Notes under the pieces: model-generated | Seen by the model: the letters and a program-made list of their open reading frames with translations, nothing else | Told to the model about the DNA's origin: nothing | Databases searched by the model: none | Program-made: the position numbers and the translations under genes | Shown: in pieces, positions 1-10,845 of the stretch | Position numbering within the stretch: position 1 is the stretch's first letter | How the letters are laid out: every line of letters begins with the position of its first letter | NCBI GenBank assembly: GCA_001510575.1 | Contig: LNGK01000003.1 | Span: forward strand, 2,049,741-2,113,740 | Source of the DNA: Knoxdaviesia capensis | Lineage: Eukaryota; Ascomycota; Sordariomycetes; Microascales; Gondwanamycetaceae | Reading direction: 5' to 3' | Length of the DNA stretch: 64,000 nucleotides

Positions 1-939
1 GTCCAGTCAGTATTGAGGATTCCCATGTCCAAGAATCGAGTTGTTGAGAATGTAGGGGGTGGATTGCTTACGGCAAAGAGAGCTAAAGAAAAAAGAAAAG
101 AAGAAGAAAAAATTTGGAAGAAGGCCGGAGGAAAGGCATGTATTTATACCCGGGAAAAGCGGTGAAGCCCGTGCACAATCACTCCCGCGGCAGAATCCGC
201 AGCCAATCGAAAATCTGCTTTCTGCCACTGCCCCAAGCCTGAAATTCGGTCACCGCCAATTAATTCACAGCCCACCGCACCTTCCTTAGGCACCAACGGT
301 GGGACCTGCCCAGTGAACCATGTCAGTGAAACCCACTGTACCTTCCCGTCTTCACCGCTACATTGCTCCTTCCCTGCCCGGAACACTGGCTGGTGGGCCA
401 AATTGATAGGGGTCTTTCCAGTGGCCATTTGACACAACTTGCTCCTGACAATATCTAGAAGCCACCAGCAAAGCAGCGTTTGTATGGGCAAATTTTCATC
501 TGGAAGCCAGCATCACCACTTCACCCCAGCCTACGATCTTGAGACCGAATATTCTATATGTATCGTATGTATGTATTTGATCGGTACCGCTATAACCAAT
601 CTCGGTAGGTATGAAGCACCATTCCAGTTCTCAGCTCCTGAAGAAACACCCGTGTTAAAAGACAATATCTATCACCATGTAAAATCGCTACACAGAAGGA
701 GCGTGAGTCAGACGCTGAGCACCAAGGCAGAGTCACCCAAGCAGAAAAGAACGGAGCGAAGAACGCGGAGAGAGAAGAACAGATACAATGGAAAAGAGAG
801 AGATATGTACGCCAGACCCAAGAAGTTCCTCGGTTTGATCCGAGGGGAGAACGAAAGAAAAAGGGGGGAAAAATGCTTCATCATCATCACAACACAGACC
901 GCCGCACCCAACCCTCCCGACTTTGGAGCTTTCCCGTGC
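1..939. other. Gene-free left edge, HRD3 3' flank
   Basis: No supported gene. The only open frames are short and show no recognisable domain. The part nearest 939 should hold the 3' untranslated region of the minus-strand HRD3 gene. Positions about 60-135 and 700-880 are purine-rich on the plus strand. Confidence 0.6.
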
Positions 940-3705
940 CTAGAATCCAATCCCGCCGCCCCAGTGCACCTGGCCGGCCGCAACCCGCAGTCGCCGCGCC
1001 TGCTCCTCGTCCTCGTCGTCGGCCTGGCCGTTCTGGTGACGGTTCGCCGGCGGCCGGCCCTGAGCCGGCTGCGGCTGTTGGTGCTGCTGCTGCTGGGCAA
1101 CCTGCTGTCGCTGATGGCGATAGTACACAAGCGCCATAAGCATGATTCCAAAGCTGATCAGAAGGAGGCTATCCAGAAGGTCGCCTGGTGTGTAGTCGTC
1201 GTCCGCATGTACTGACATGTAGCTGCTGTCGCCGTCGTCGTCGTCGTAGGCCGATTCTTCATAGAACATGTCTTCCTGTATGAAGTTACTAATCCATTGA
1301 CTGAGGGACCATATCGTCTCGCGTTCTGGAGTGAGGGAGAGTGAAGGCGTTTGTTAGCTATTGCAATACATTGTGGTTGGTCACGTGCCCAGCCCCCTCA
1401 GTGGACAGGGACAACTTACTAGGCTCGCTTTGAATCGAGTGGACGGAGCCTCCTGTCAGGGTGTTCCACGCACTACGCAGCCGAAGCCGCAACAGACTCA
1501 ACGTGACGGGGAGGTAGGCCTCCTTGTTGACCTCGAGGGCCTGGTCATAGAACCGTTTGGCCAGGTGGAAGTCCTGCGTCAGCCCGACGCCGTTCTCGTG
1601 CATCCAGCCCAGATTCCACAGGGCCTGGGCGCTCTGCGAGTGGTCCGACGCGCCCTGGTAGCACTGCACCGCGTGCTGCAGGTCGACCTCGGCGCCGACA
1701 CCATGGAAGTAGTAGTCGCCCATTTTGACCATGGCGTCGACGTTGCCCTGACGGGACGACCGCGTCCAGTAGGCGAGCGCCAGCCACGGGTCGTTGAGCT
1801 GCTGGGACGGCCCCGACACCGACGACGGCGATGCCTGCTGGGGCCCGGTCGACGAAGCTGCCGACAGAGCGGGGGTGCTTAGCTTGATGCGGGATCGCGT
1901 CGGGTCGAGAAGGAACGCCACGTTGACTTGGCTGCGTTCGTAGCCTTGTTCGGCCATGACGATGTAGTGCAGCAGTGCCGTCTCCAGGTCGCCGTCCTCG
2001 TACGCGGCATTCGCCACAGCCCACGTTGATGCCACGGGTTCGATCCGCTCAGCAATGGCCTTGTAGAACTGAACAGCCAGCGAGCATGTCTGGTCCCGGC
2101 CGACGCCGTGGTACACCATCTCGCCCAGATAGTACAGAGCCTCAATACTGCCGTAGCGCATGGCCTGCTCGAAGAAGCTGTTCGCCTCCTTGATATCCTT
2201 AGCGCCTCCAAGGTCCAGATGCATCACTCCAAGCTCGACCTGCGCATCGGGATAGTCCTTCTCTGCTGCCCGTTCGAAATACTCCTTGGCATGCAGCACG
2301 TTCCGGGGAACGCCGTATCCATGGAGGTACAGCAGGCCCAATCCGTAGAAGGACTGGGCGTCGCCGAGACGTGCGCCGCGCTCAAACCAGAATCTAGCCT
2401 TCTCAAAGTTCTGCGCCATCGACTCGCCACGCATGTACATGCGCCCGAGGTACCCCGCCGAGTTGCCAACCACTTCGTCCTGGCCCTGGCGGTTCTCGAC
2501 AACCCCGTTAGGCTTCCAGTACCGGCGCACAACCGAGACGAAGTACCGGCGAGCCACATCGAGGTTCCGATCCAGCCCCCGACGGCCATCGTAGTAGATG
2601 CATCCGAGATTATACGCGGAGCTCAAATCTCCCTTTTGGGACAGTAAGTCCAGGTATTCGATCACATCGTCGATAGCCGCGTTCTGATCGGACTTGACAT
2701 TTGGGCGCATGGCGTTGATTCCCGAGCTGGAAACACTGGCGCCTTCTCCGTAGATACCGCCCGAGTCGTCGGAGATGCGCCAGGACCGCGTCACCCAGGA
2801 CTGGCCACCGGGAGCGCCTGACCGGTACCACGATATGGCTTTGTCGGCAGCGCTCTTGTAGTACTTGCAGGCGAGTTCGCAGTTCTTGGGTGTTCCAATG
2901 CCCATAAAATGACGGAATCCCACAGCCATCTCAGCCCGCGAGTCGCCACGGATGGCCGCAAACGAGTAGTGGAGGAGAGCCAGAGCTTGGTCACGATCCA
3001 CCACACCCCCCAGTCCTGTCGAGTAGAACACGCCCAGCATGAACTGCGCGCTGCTGTTGCCGTGGACATCGGCAAGCTTCTCGTAGTTGTCAAAAGCCAC
3101 GTGCAGGTTCAGGGGGTGGCTGTAGTTTCCGTAGAAGTTCATGTCGGCAAGGAGGTATAGCGCATCGGGGTTGTTGAGCTCGGCCGCTTGCTCCAGCAGG
3201 TCGACGGCCTTCTTCAGGGGCCCTGTTAGCTCCTGCTTGACCGGCTGGGGTGGTATTGAGGACGAAGGTGGTGGCGGGGCCTTCATCGTGAGGCTTGGTA
3301 GGAGATGTGTGGCGAGGTCGGCGAGAATCGAGAAGAGGCCCGATGATCGTGGTTGGCTCCGATACGCTTGCCGGCTGGCTAGCTGCAGGTATGGCATGGC
3401 GCTGGCGACCAGGTCCGCACCTGGTAGCGGCGGGGTGGCTTCTTGTTGTGGACTGGGGTGGTCGATGTCGGTTGGCGGGAGAGCTGGCGAATCGGTGGTT
3501 TGAGCATTGTCGGAGCCATGAAGCGGCACTTGCCCCGGCGTGGAGGCCAAGATAGCTCCGGCCCGGAGGAGAACTGCGCGGAAAACGAGCGTCGCCAGGT
3601 TAGCATGGAAATGTCACCACCAGCCAGACATGCAGGAGGCAGACGAGCCGCTGCAGGGAACAAGAGGGGGGCGGGCGTACTTATGCAAGTGAGGGAGAGC
3701 TTCAT
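940..3705 (-). CDS. hrd3: HRD3/SEL1L-type ERAD ubiquitin-ligase adaptor with SEL1 repeats
   Basis: ER-membrane partner of the HRD1 ubiquitin ligase, which recruits misfolded lumenal proteins for degradation. I infer three exons: 3705-3681, 3573-1420 and 1325-940, giving 854 residues. The 25-nt first exon joins in phase to create a hydrophobic signal peptide (MKLSLTCIILLRAGAILAS), followed by a Pro-rich linker. The body is a long run of SEL1/TPR-like repeats, with motifs such as A-x-x-x-L-G-x-x-Y and G-x-G-V-x-x-D. The last exon encodes a tryptophan-containing helix, a transmembrane segment (DLLDSLLLISFGIMLMALVY) and a Gln/Pro-rich tail. This order (signal peptide, SEL1 repeats, C-terminal anchor) is that of Hrd3. 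Intron 1 has donor GTACGC, a GCTAAC branch site and acceptor GCAG. Intron 2 has donor GTAAGT and acceptor CCAG. The first large exon has no ATG of its own at its 5' end, which supports the upstream mini-exon. Confidence 0.88.
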
Positions 3706-4305
3706 TGTGAAATCTGGTCTTATAACGAGATGTTTGGATGCGGATATGTGGCCATCATCTTCCAAGCGGTGGAAGCTTGTCGGACGAGATTTGGAAGAGA
3801 GGTGATGATACGAGAGTAGTGGTACAGATGCAATACCGTGAAAGACAGATAGATTCTGGGAAGGCTTGGGCTGGGCGGAATATAAGAGACAAGACCCTCA
3901 AACCAAGACGTTCAGGACAAATAAGCGACATGGGATAAGAAGGCATGAAGAGGCCTGGATCCCTTGTCGCTTATTTGTCATCTCCAGTAACCCTAGTGGG
4001 GTTCGTATTAGGGTTTGGGTCAGCACTTTTTATCGATATCACAGCTTTTCACTCCACCACACTGAAAACCTACACAGTGGAGGAGATGAAATAGAACCTA
4101 GCAAGCATGCTGCAAATCTGCTAAAATCGGTGTTGAATTTCACAATTCTGGGCCGGGTACCGAACACTGCCAAATAAACACATATTTTTGAACATCTCTG
4201 CAACATTCACACTTCACATAATCGCGTTTGTGTCAAGTCCCCCGCGCAAACATTTCTTTTTTTCCGTTTGGAGGGGCCCAACGACGACCTTTCCCACAAA
4301 CAACC
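3706..4305. promoter_or_regulatory. Divergent promoter region HRD3 / WDR89-like
   Basis: This 600-bp spacer separates two genes transcribed away from each other. It contains telobox-like motifs: AACCCTAG near 3989-3996 and TTAGGGTTT near 4008-4015. No open frame looks coding. Confidence 0.5.
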
Positions 4306-5628
4306 ATGATCTCCCTCTCAGCCAAGGCCGAATTTTCCGCCGGCCCGGACGTGTACGTCACGGGCCTGCACCGGCTCTCGTCGGCGCTGGTCGGGTTCTT
4401 CTCGACCGGCACCCTCGCCGTGTTTGCGCCGGAGAATCTGGCCGCCGGGCCCGTGGCGCGCGTGCCGGTGCAACACGGCGAGTACGTGTGGAACCTGCGC
4501 GGCTACGACGCCGAGAAGGGCTTGGTGGCCACCGCGGGGGCGGACGGTACGGTTGCCGTGTGGGATCTGCGGGGGCCGCCGGCGCGGGCGGAGGCGCTGC
4601 GGTTTCAAGGTACGATGTGCTGGATGGGGGAGTTGTGCGGGACCTTTGCACTAACACGGCGGATCGGGATTGTAGCTACCGGGGGCGTTCCCGTCACGTC
4701 TATGGCGTGTGACTCGGCCTCGCATAGCATAGCTGTGGGCACAGAACAGGTCGACGCCGTGGGCATCGTGAATATCTGGTAATGAGCCCCGGGTTCCCGC
4801 CGAATATGCCTTCTCTGACCACTGTCACTACAGGGATATAAGATCAACGGCGAAACCACAGAGATCGTACAAGGAGCTTCACAGCGATGATGTAACCGAC
4901 GTAAGAAACACATCATAAAACCGATTGTTTGATTCGAATCTAACCACATTTTCAGCTATCCTACAACCCATACGACCGCAATATCCTGATATCCGGATCG
5001 ACCGACGGCCTCGTCAACATCCTGGACACGCGGATAGAGGACGAGGACGAGGTTGTTGTGCAGACATTCAACCACCACGCAGCCATCCACCACACCGGCT
5101 TCCTCAGCACCACCGAAGTGTACGCGCTGTCGACCGACGAGCGCTTTGCGATCTACGACGCGGCTGAGGCGGTCGAGCGCGGCGTGGCGGTGGCAGATTT
5201 CGGGGACCTGCGACGCCAGATCGAGTGCCAGTATGTGGCGGATGTGTCGCCCAAGAATGATGGAAGCGGCGGCATTATTGGCGCTGGTGCCCAAGAGTAA
5301 GTTTCCCGCCCGGTTGCGTGCGACTGTCTCGTGAGATTGCTTTTGCATTGCCAACTCGTTGCGTGTTCTCTCGCAGTATTCCTCCACTTCCTATGATACT
5401 ATTATACTTTTTGCTAACACCAAAACCTCCCGCAGTCGTGAGCTGTTCTATCTGGTTCATCTCGGCCGGAAGAACTCAACATGGGCGCTCGACAAGCGTC
5501 CGGAAACCGTCATCGTTCTTCCTGGCGGCCACGGAGAAGAGATTGTTCGCGGGTTCTGCTTCTTCGATGAGCAACAGACCGTCTTCACTGGCGGTGAGGA
5601 CGGCAAAATCAAGGCGTGGGGCCCATGA
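4306..5628 (+). CDS. WD40-repeat protein, WDR89 family
   Basis: Probable WDR89-type beta-propeller scaffold of 335 residues; the molecular role of this family is poorly known. I infer five exons: 4306-4609, 4676-4778, 4834-4900, 4956-5296 and 5436-5628. All junctions keep frame, with donors GTACGA, GTAATG, GTAAGA and GTAAGT, and branch-like CTAAC before the first acceptor. WD signatures visible are ATAGADGTVAVWDL in exon 1, LISGSTDGLVNILDTR in exon 4 and VFTGGEDGKIKAWGP at the C-terminus. The segment around FNHHAAIHHTGFL followed by a YALSTDERFAIYD strand resembles the conserved middle of WDR89. The short C-terminal extension after the last blade is usual for the family. It converges on FRG1, with only 120 bp between stop codons, so the 3' ends of the transcripts probably overlap. 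Confidence 0.85.
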
Positions 5629-5748
5629 AGGACTAGGGAAGAGCCATAGCGTATTTAATGCTATCCGAGTCTCGGTTGAGAAGACACAGAAACACACATG
5701 AATAAAGAAGAAACACCAACGGAAAAGGGGACCCCACAAAAAACTGTT

Positions 5749-6716
5749 TCAAGAGTACTTGTCGTGCTTGTTCTTCGCCTTCAACAGCAGCAGCTGCTCA
5801 TGGTAATCGCCATCGCGCCGCGACCGCTTCAACCGACGCACCTCGTCCTCTTCCAGCCGGCGGCCGACGGCAGCCTCGAGCGTCTTGCGGCTGACCTTGT
5901 CCCGCGCCTTCTCCTCCTTGGCCGTCAGCGCGGGCCGCGGCTTGAACTGCGCCTGCATGCGGATGCGCAGCGCGGCACCCTCGATGGCGGCGTCCTCGCC
6001 GTCGCCGCGCACCTCGGGCAGTGTCGACTTGGCTGAGGCGGGCGGTGTGCGCACGTGCACGAAGGTGTTGTTGGCGGACTGGAGGGCGAAGGTGCCGGAG
6101 GACGACGAGGATGCCGAGGATGAGGATGATGCGTCGGGGGCGGGCACGATGGAGAAGGCTTCGATCATCGAGACGGCCTCGCTGGTGGCGGAGAGGATGC
6201 CGTGCTTGTCGCAGCTAAGGAATCTGTAGCACGGAGGAGGGGGGGCTGGTTAGCTAGCTGCAGATGAGAGATGTAATGTCCTCTGGAGACGAGCTATGGG
6301 CGCGGACAAATGACGAATGCCTACCTTCCATGATGCCCCTTGAAGCGGAACCTGTCCGTGCCGGACACCTTGTTCACCACCCACACCTGGCGCACATCAT
6401 GTGGCTCGGAGCTCGCGGGGTTCCCATCGACGATATTCTCGACAGCCAGCGCAAACACTTTCCCGGTAGCATCGCACGAAAGCGCGGTGGGCGGGCGGGA
6501 CGGCAGCACCAGCATCACGGGGCCGGCGACATCGGTCACGGCGTCCGCAGACACCCAGGTATCATCGGCGGCGGACTCGGCGGCTACGATATCGTCGTCG
6601 CCGGTGGCATCGTCCGCAGCGGTGGTGGTGGTGGACGGTCTCGCGGCGGACTGGCCGTCGGTGCGCTTTCTCTTCTTGAACTTCTTCTCGCCCTTGAACA
6701 CGAGTGGCTTGACCAT
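5749..6716 (-). CDS. frg1: FRG1-like protein (RNA processing / actin-bundling family)
   Basis: FRG1 homologue. In animals the family is nuclear/nucleolar, associated with spliceosomal RNPs and able to bundle actin. I infer two exons, 6716-6325 and 6223-5749, for 288 residues, joined in phase 2 (donor GTAGGC, acceptor TACAG). The N-terminus has the basic KGEKKFKKRKR stretch typical of FRG1. It is followed by a low-complexity Thr/Asp/Ala linker and then the fascin-like beta-trefoil core: TALSCDATGKVFALAVEN, FRFKGHHGRFLSCDKHGIL and the AFSIVP segment. The C-terminal part is a basic helical region rich in Lys/Arg/Glu, ending KNKHDKYS. A run of Ser (SSSSSASSSSSG) interrupts the core, a low-complexity insertion. 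Start chosen at the ATG directly before the basic motif. It is convergent with the WDR89-like gene. Confidence 0.88.
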
Positions 6717-8635
6717 GGCTGGGTGGAGTCGAGGCGGGTTTGCGCTGGGGGAGTGAGTCTGGCGAAAACGAAAGTGGGAGTATCGGGGCGTGTCGTATAT
6801 TTGGGGAATCAAAAGGTCTAGACGAGGAGGGGCGGATATATTGAAAAGACGGGTGGTAGTACAGGCGGTGGAAGGTTGAAGAGATGTATTCAACCGTCCA
6901 AACTTGCTAAAATAAACGGGTAGCCCACAGTTTTGATCTTAGGGTTGTATCATATTGAATTAGGGTTTGACGAGCCTATCTTGTAATGGCATCGAGGAAA
7001 GTTCTAATAAGCAACCAGGAACGGCCAAACATGTGAGAGCTAAATCGTTGCCGGGCTTCAATCCTGAGTTCCACGAGAGAACCGTGTCTCCAAGCTGCAG
7101 AGATGGTGCCCACCAGGCGAGCCTCGCTCGCTTCAAGCTATCTCCGATCAAGAGTTGAACTGGAACCACACGGCCTGTGTACAACCGCCAGTGTATCGAT
7201 ATATTCCAATTTCCAGCCATACAGGACTTCTCCACGATTCCCCCCTTTGCTATCCTTGTGGGATTCTTCGTAGATTAGCTTGAATCCGGCGCCAGGCCAT
7301 GCGGTTCATGGTTGTTCTACTCGGCGGACGACGAGTGTGCCTGGAGAATACCCGCTCGATCGTCCGGGTTTCCAGCGATTCTCGGGCTTTCAGCTGTCCG
7401 GGAGATGGTTGAAAGTTGTTTCTCTGTGGCATAGTTGCCAATGAAGAGGCCGACCGGGGTATTGGCATGGTGATAGAGATACCTGGCAGGAGGTGAGAGA
7501 CTCCGCCGGTTTGTTCTGGGGAATGCGGCGTATCTCCTCGAAATAGCCGTGATGTCTGTACTTGTGAACTGGACTTCTAACGAGATACTGTGACTTGGAG
7601 AGAATGAAAGCTAGGGTTTCTGGAGCGGGCTTGGCCGCGGTTTATATCTACGAGGAGGTAGTCGGTCCTGCGCGGAACCAGACAGAGTGTTGAACCATGC
7701 ATCCAGATTTATGCATGTCAAACTGTGCTCTTGTGCTTGTTTGCAGTGTAGACAAGTGTGAGTGCGTTTGTATGTGGGCGAGTATCGGAACTTCGAATGC
7801 CCACTGGATATACATGCAAACGGGCCAGGATACCCCCGCCCCGAAGAGACACAGACGGATATCCACCCGCTGATTGCTTTCCTGTGATAGGGAACTTCTG
7901 AGAACCCACTAAACTGCAGCTGTGCCGCCCAGGTTTGTGTGTTTGGGTTATACGTTTGTTTGCCGACCGGGACAGCTCAGCATTTGTATTGTGCTGTCCA
8001 TACGATAGAAACGCGGACCGACAAACGCTCATATACAGGCCCTCTCTCTGCTTGTATGTGTACTCCAGGCGTTTGTTGATATTCCACGAAGCTTCTTTGT
8101 ATCTAGCACACAAGTTATAAGTCGACCTGCAGCTCAAGCGGATATCAGCGTCGGCTAGTGGTGCTATTTTACCCCTCCCCCGCTATTTCATGGGGGTCGG
8201 TTTATCACAAGCCAGGAAGCCAAAGAGGCAAAGCACATCAGAAACACACGACTTTTGGGGATTTCTCCCACCGGGGCAGCCAAGAAAGTGACTTTTTGTC
8301 CCCCTCCCACACCCACATTTGGGCGATCGGAACCAGCCGATGAACAAGCAACAAGAGGACGAAAAGATAATCTTCGTCGGCGTGGGTGGGCGGTGGTTGA
8401 TAGATAATCTCCGGGGTTCTGGATCCAGTAAAAAGAAAAAAAAAACCAGATAAAGCGAAACTGTCGCCTTCTCTGGTCTGTAGGCCTTCTAAACTTACCC
8501 AAACCTCAACTTTGATACCCTCTTCTAAATTTGTTGGCGATAGCTTCGATTATCCCAGCGATACCACCTCTGGCCTACTGCCGATATACAGCTTCGTTGG
8601 TAGTTTGAAATTCACCGCTGTATCCACTAAAAAAG
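6717..8635. other. Divergent intergenic region, about 1.9 kb
   Basis: I see no supported gene here. Telobox-like TTAGGGTT motifs occur at about 6939-6946, 6960-6967 and 7612-7618. Short frames at 7718-8137 (minus) and 8188-8502 (minus) have no domain and are probably chance. The last 300 bp should be the promoter and leader of the oxygenase gene. Confidence 0.5.
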
Positions 8636-9944
8636 ATGGCCCCGATCGCGCAGGCGGTTACAGTGTCTTTGAAGGACCTGGAGAACGGTAAGACGAACCA
8701 TCAGCAACGGCGGTCGAAATGCTGACGCTTCGGCTGGGAAAGGGTTGCAACCGAAAAACAATCACTAACTGCTGCGAGATTTATAGGCACCGTTCCGCTG
8801 GAAACCCTCCATGAGGCGTTCGGGCCGGACTCGCTGGGAATCCTGGTGGTGAAGGACGTGCCCGAGTCGTTTCCGGAGCTGCGGCACCAGACACTGTCGT
8901 ATGCGTCGTATCTCGGGAATCTGTCGCCCGAGGAGCTTGGTATGCGGATTCCCGATTAGATGGAGTCAGGGAAAGAGGAGAAGAGCTGAAAAGAAAAGAA
9001 CAAACAGGATCAGAGAGGAGAAGACTAACCCAGACCCCCCACCAGAGAAACTCGAAAACGCAAAGGCCAAGTACCTGACCGGCTGGTCGCTGGGCAAAGA
9101 AACCCTCAAGAACGGCCAGGTCGACACCTTCAAGGGCTCGTACTACGCCAACTGCGCCTTCTACGTCGACGCCACGCTGGACTGCGCGGCGCCGACCGCC
9201 GAGTTCTCGCCCGCCACGTTCCCCGAGTACCTCTCGCCGAACCTGTGGCCGGCCGAGTCCGTGCTGCCGGGCTTCAAGGCCTCCGTCGAGCAGCTGTGCC
9301 GCCAGGTCATCGACGTCGCCGTGCTGGTGGCGCGCGCCTGCGACCGCTTCGCCGCCCAAGAGATCGCCGCCTACCCGCCGGGCTACCTTGAGCGCGTGGT
9401 CCGCACGTCGACCACCACCAAGGCGCGCCTGCTGCACTACTACCCGCAGACCGCGGCCGCGGCTGCGGCGGCCGGCGTGGCCGACGACGACTGGTGCGCG
9501 GTGCACCTCGACCACGGCTGCCTGACGGGGCTGACGTCGGCCATGTTCATCGACGAGCAGGCCGCCGCGCCCGCGGTGCCGGCCGCCGGGGTGGCCGCCC
9601 CGGGCGGCCTGCTGCCCCCGCTCGCCGAGCTGGCGGCGTCGCCCGACCCCGACGCCGGGCTGTACATCCTGTCGCGCACCGGCGAGACGGTGCAGGTGCG
9701 CATCCCGCGCGACTGCATCGCCTTCCAGACCGGCGAGGCGCTGGAGCGCATCACGGCCGGCCGCTTCAAGGCCGTGCCGCACTACGTGCGCGGGCTGCGG
9801 GCGGCGGCCAGCGATGGCCGGGTGGCGCGGAACACGCTCGCCGTGTTTACGCAGCCGAATCTGGGCGAGGAGGTCGATCTGGAGAAGCATACCACGTTTG
9901 GCCAGTTTGCGCGGGAGATTGTGACGAAGAACACGGTGGTGTGA
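8636..9944 (+). CDS. 2-oxoglutarate/Fe(II)-dependent oxygenase, clavaminate-synthase-like fold
   Basis: Probable soluble non-heme iron dioxygenase of 367 residues; substrate unknown. I infer three exons: 8636-8687, 8787-8939 and 9046-9944. The introns have donors GTAAGA and GTATGC, with an ACTAAC branch in the first, and all phases agree. The 2-His-1-carboxylate facial triad can be placed at His222 and Asp224 (V-H-L-D-H-G) and His314 (V-P-H-Y-V). Arg330 in R-N-T sits about 16 residues after the distal His, where the R-x-S/T 2-oxoglutarate contact lies in isopenicillin-N-synthase-like enzymes. The N-terminal third resembles the DIOX_N region. The protein is very Ala/Pro-rich between residues about 205 and 275, consistent with a GC-rich loop insertion. 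It stands alone, with no neighbouring biosynthetic enzymes, so a secondary-metabolite role is not supported by context. Family assignment is firm; reaction is not. Confidence 0.83.
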
Positions 9945-10188
9945 GGGGGAGAATCGCCGGATTACGGTACAATGAATGTCTTGCTCTTCTTTTTATTTCT
10001 TTCTTTCTTCCTATGAATTCCTCGTTGTGTGTAGTTACTCTGATCACGTTCCAGTTTTCCTGCATGGTAAATAATGTTTTAACACGAATCAATTCAGTGT
10101 GAAGATAGTATCTCGTCGTATGCCTCGTAGATCAATACAGCCTCAGACACCTGCCCAAATAATATAACAAAGTCTCTGAACCGCGTCT

Positions 10189-10845
10189 TTAGACAATAAC
10201 GGTGGCCAACCACTCCTTCCACTGGTCTACAGTCCAGCCCGAGCTGACATTGTCCCGCACAACGCCGTCGAAGATGACAGTGGGGCTGACGTGCACACCG
10301 GTCAGCCGGGCGCTGCGCACCAGGTACTTGAAGTCGACGGTGGTCTTGTTGCCGACGTTGAGCGAGCCGTCGGCGGCCGGCGTATCCGAGACGACGAGCT
10401 GGTCGTAGATGGCGGCCTCGTCGATGCCGACGGAAGCCGCCAGCTTGGCCAGGCGCGCATAGGTCTGGTTGCGGGTCTCGTTGACGGTGTTGACGTCGAA
10501 GTACTCCTTCTGGTGCTCGAACAGCGCGGTGCTGAACTCCCAGAACTTGGCGGGCGCCACGTGCAGCACGGCCACGCCGGCCTCGTGCGTCAGCGTGCTG
10601 GACGGGTGCCACGGCTGCACCTGGTGGCGGAACACAAGGTCGACGCTGGACGCCCACGCCGCGTTCGCCTTGATGGCCGGCACCACCGCGGTGGTCAGCG
10701 TCTTGAAGAAGCGCGCGGAGAACGGGCACACGTAGTCGACGTAGAACTCGAGGGTGTGGCGCGTGGGGAACACGCCGTCGGTGGCGGCCGTCACCGGCGG
10801 GGCCAGCGCGAGCTTGTGGGCGGCGAACTTGGGGGGGACCGACAT
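10189..10845 (-). CDS. DsbA-like thioredoxin-fold protein
   Basis: Single-exon protein of 218 residues from the ATG at 10845, which has A at -3 (CACCATG). The N-terminal strand and active-site loop read LEFYVDYVCPFSARF, the position of the CxxC motif in DsbA and related oxidoreductases. Here the second cysteine is replaced by Ser (C-P-F-S). The helical insertion (AVLHVAPAKFWEFSTALFEHQ), the G-V-H-V-S-P-T-V cis-Pro strand and the C-terminal helix (WTVDQWKEWL) complete the fold. Monothiol DsbA-like proteins act in glutathione-type chemistry or as isomerase-like enzymes, so the function is open. The frame continues upstream to an ATG at 11019, giving 276 residues with an Arg/Ser-rich, acid-free extension that could be a mitochondrial presequence. 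That ATG has weak context and sits close to the TATA box, so I prefer 10845. Confidence 0.8.
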   Translation of the reverse strand: MSVPPKFAAHKLALAPPVTAATDGVFPTRHTLEFYVDYVCPFSARFFKTLTTAVVPAIKANAAWASSVDLVFRHQVQPWHPSSTLTHEAGVAVLHVAPAKFWEFSTALFEHQKEYFDVNTVNETRNQTYARLAKLAASVGIDEAAIYDQLVVSDTPAADGSLNVGNKTTVDFKYLVRSARLTGVHVSPTVIFDGVVRDNVSSGWTVDQWKEWLATVIV

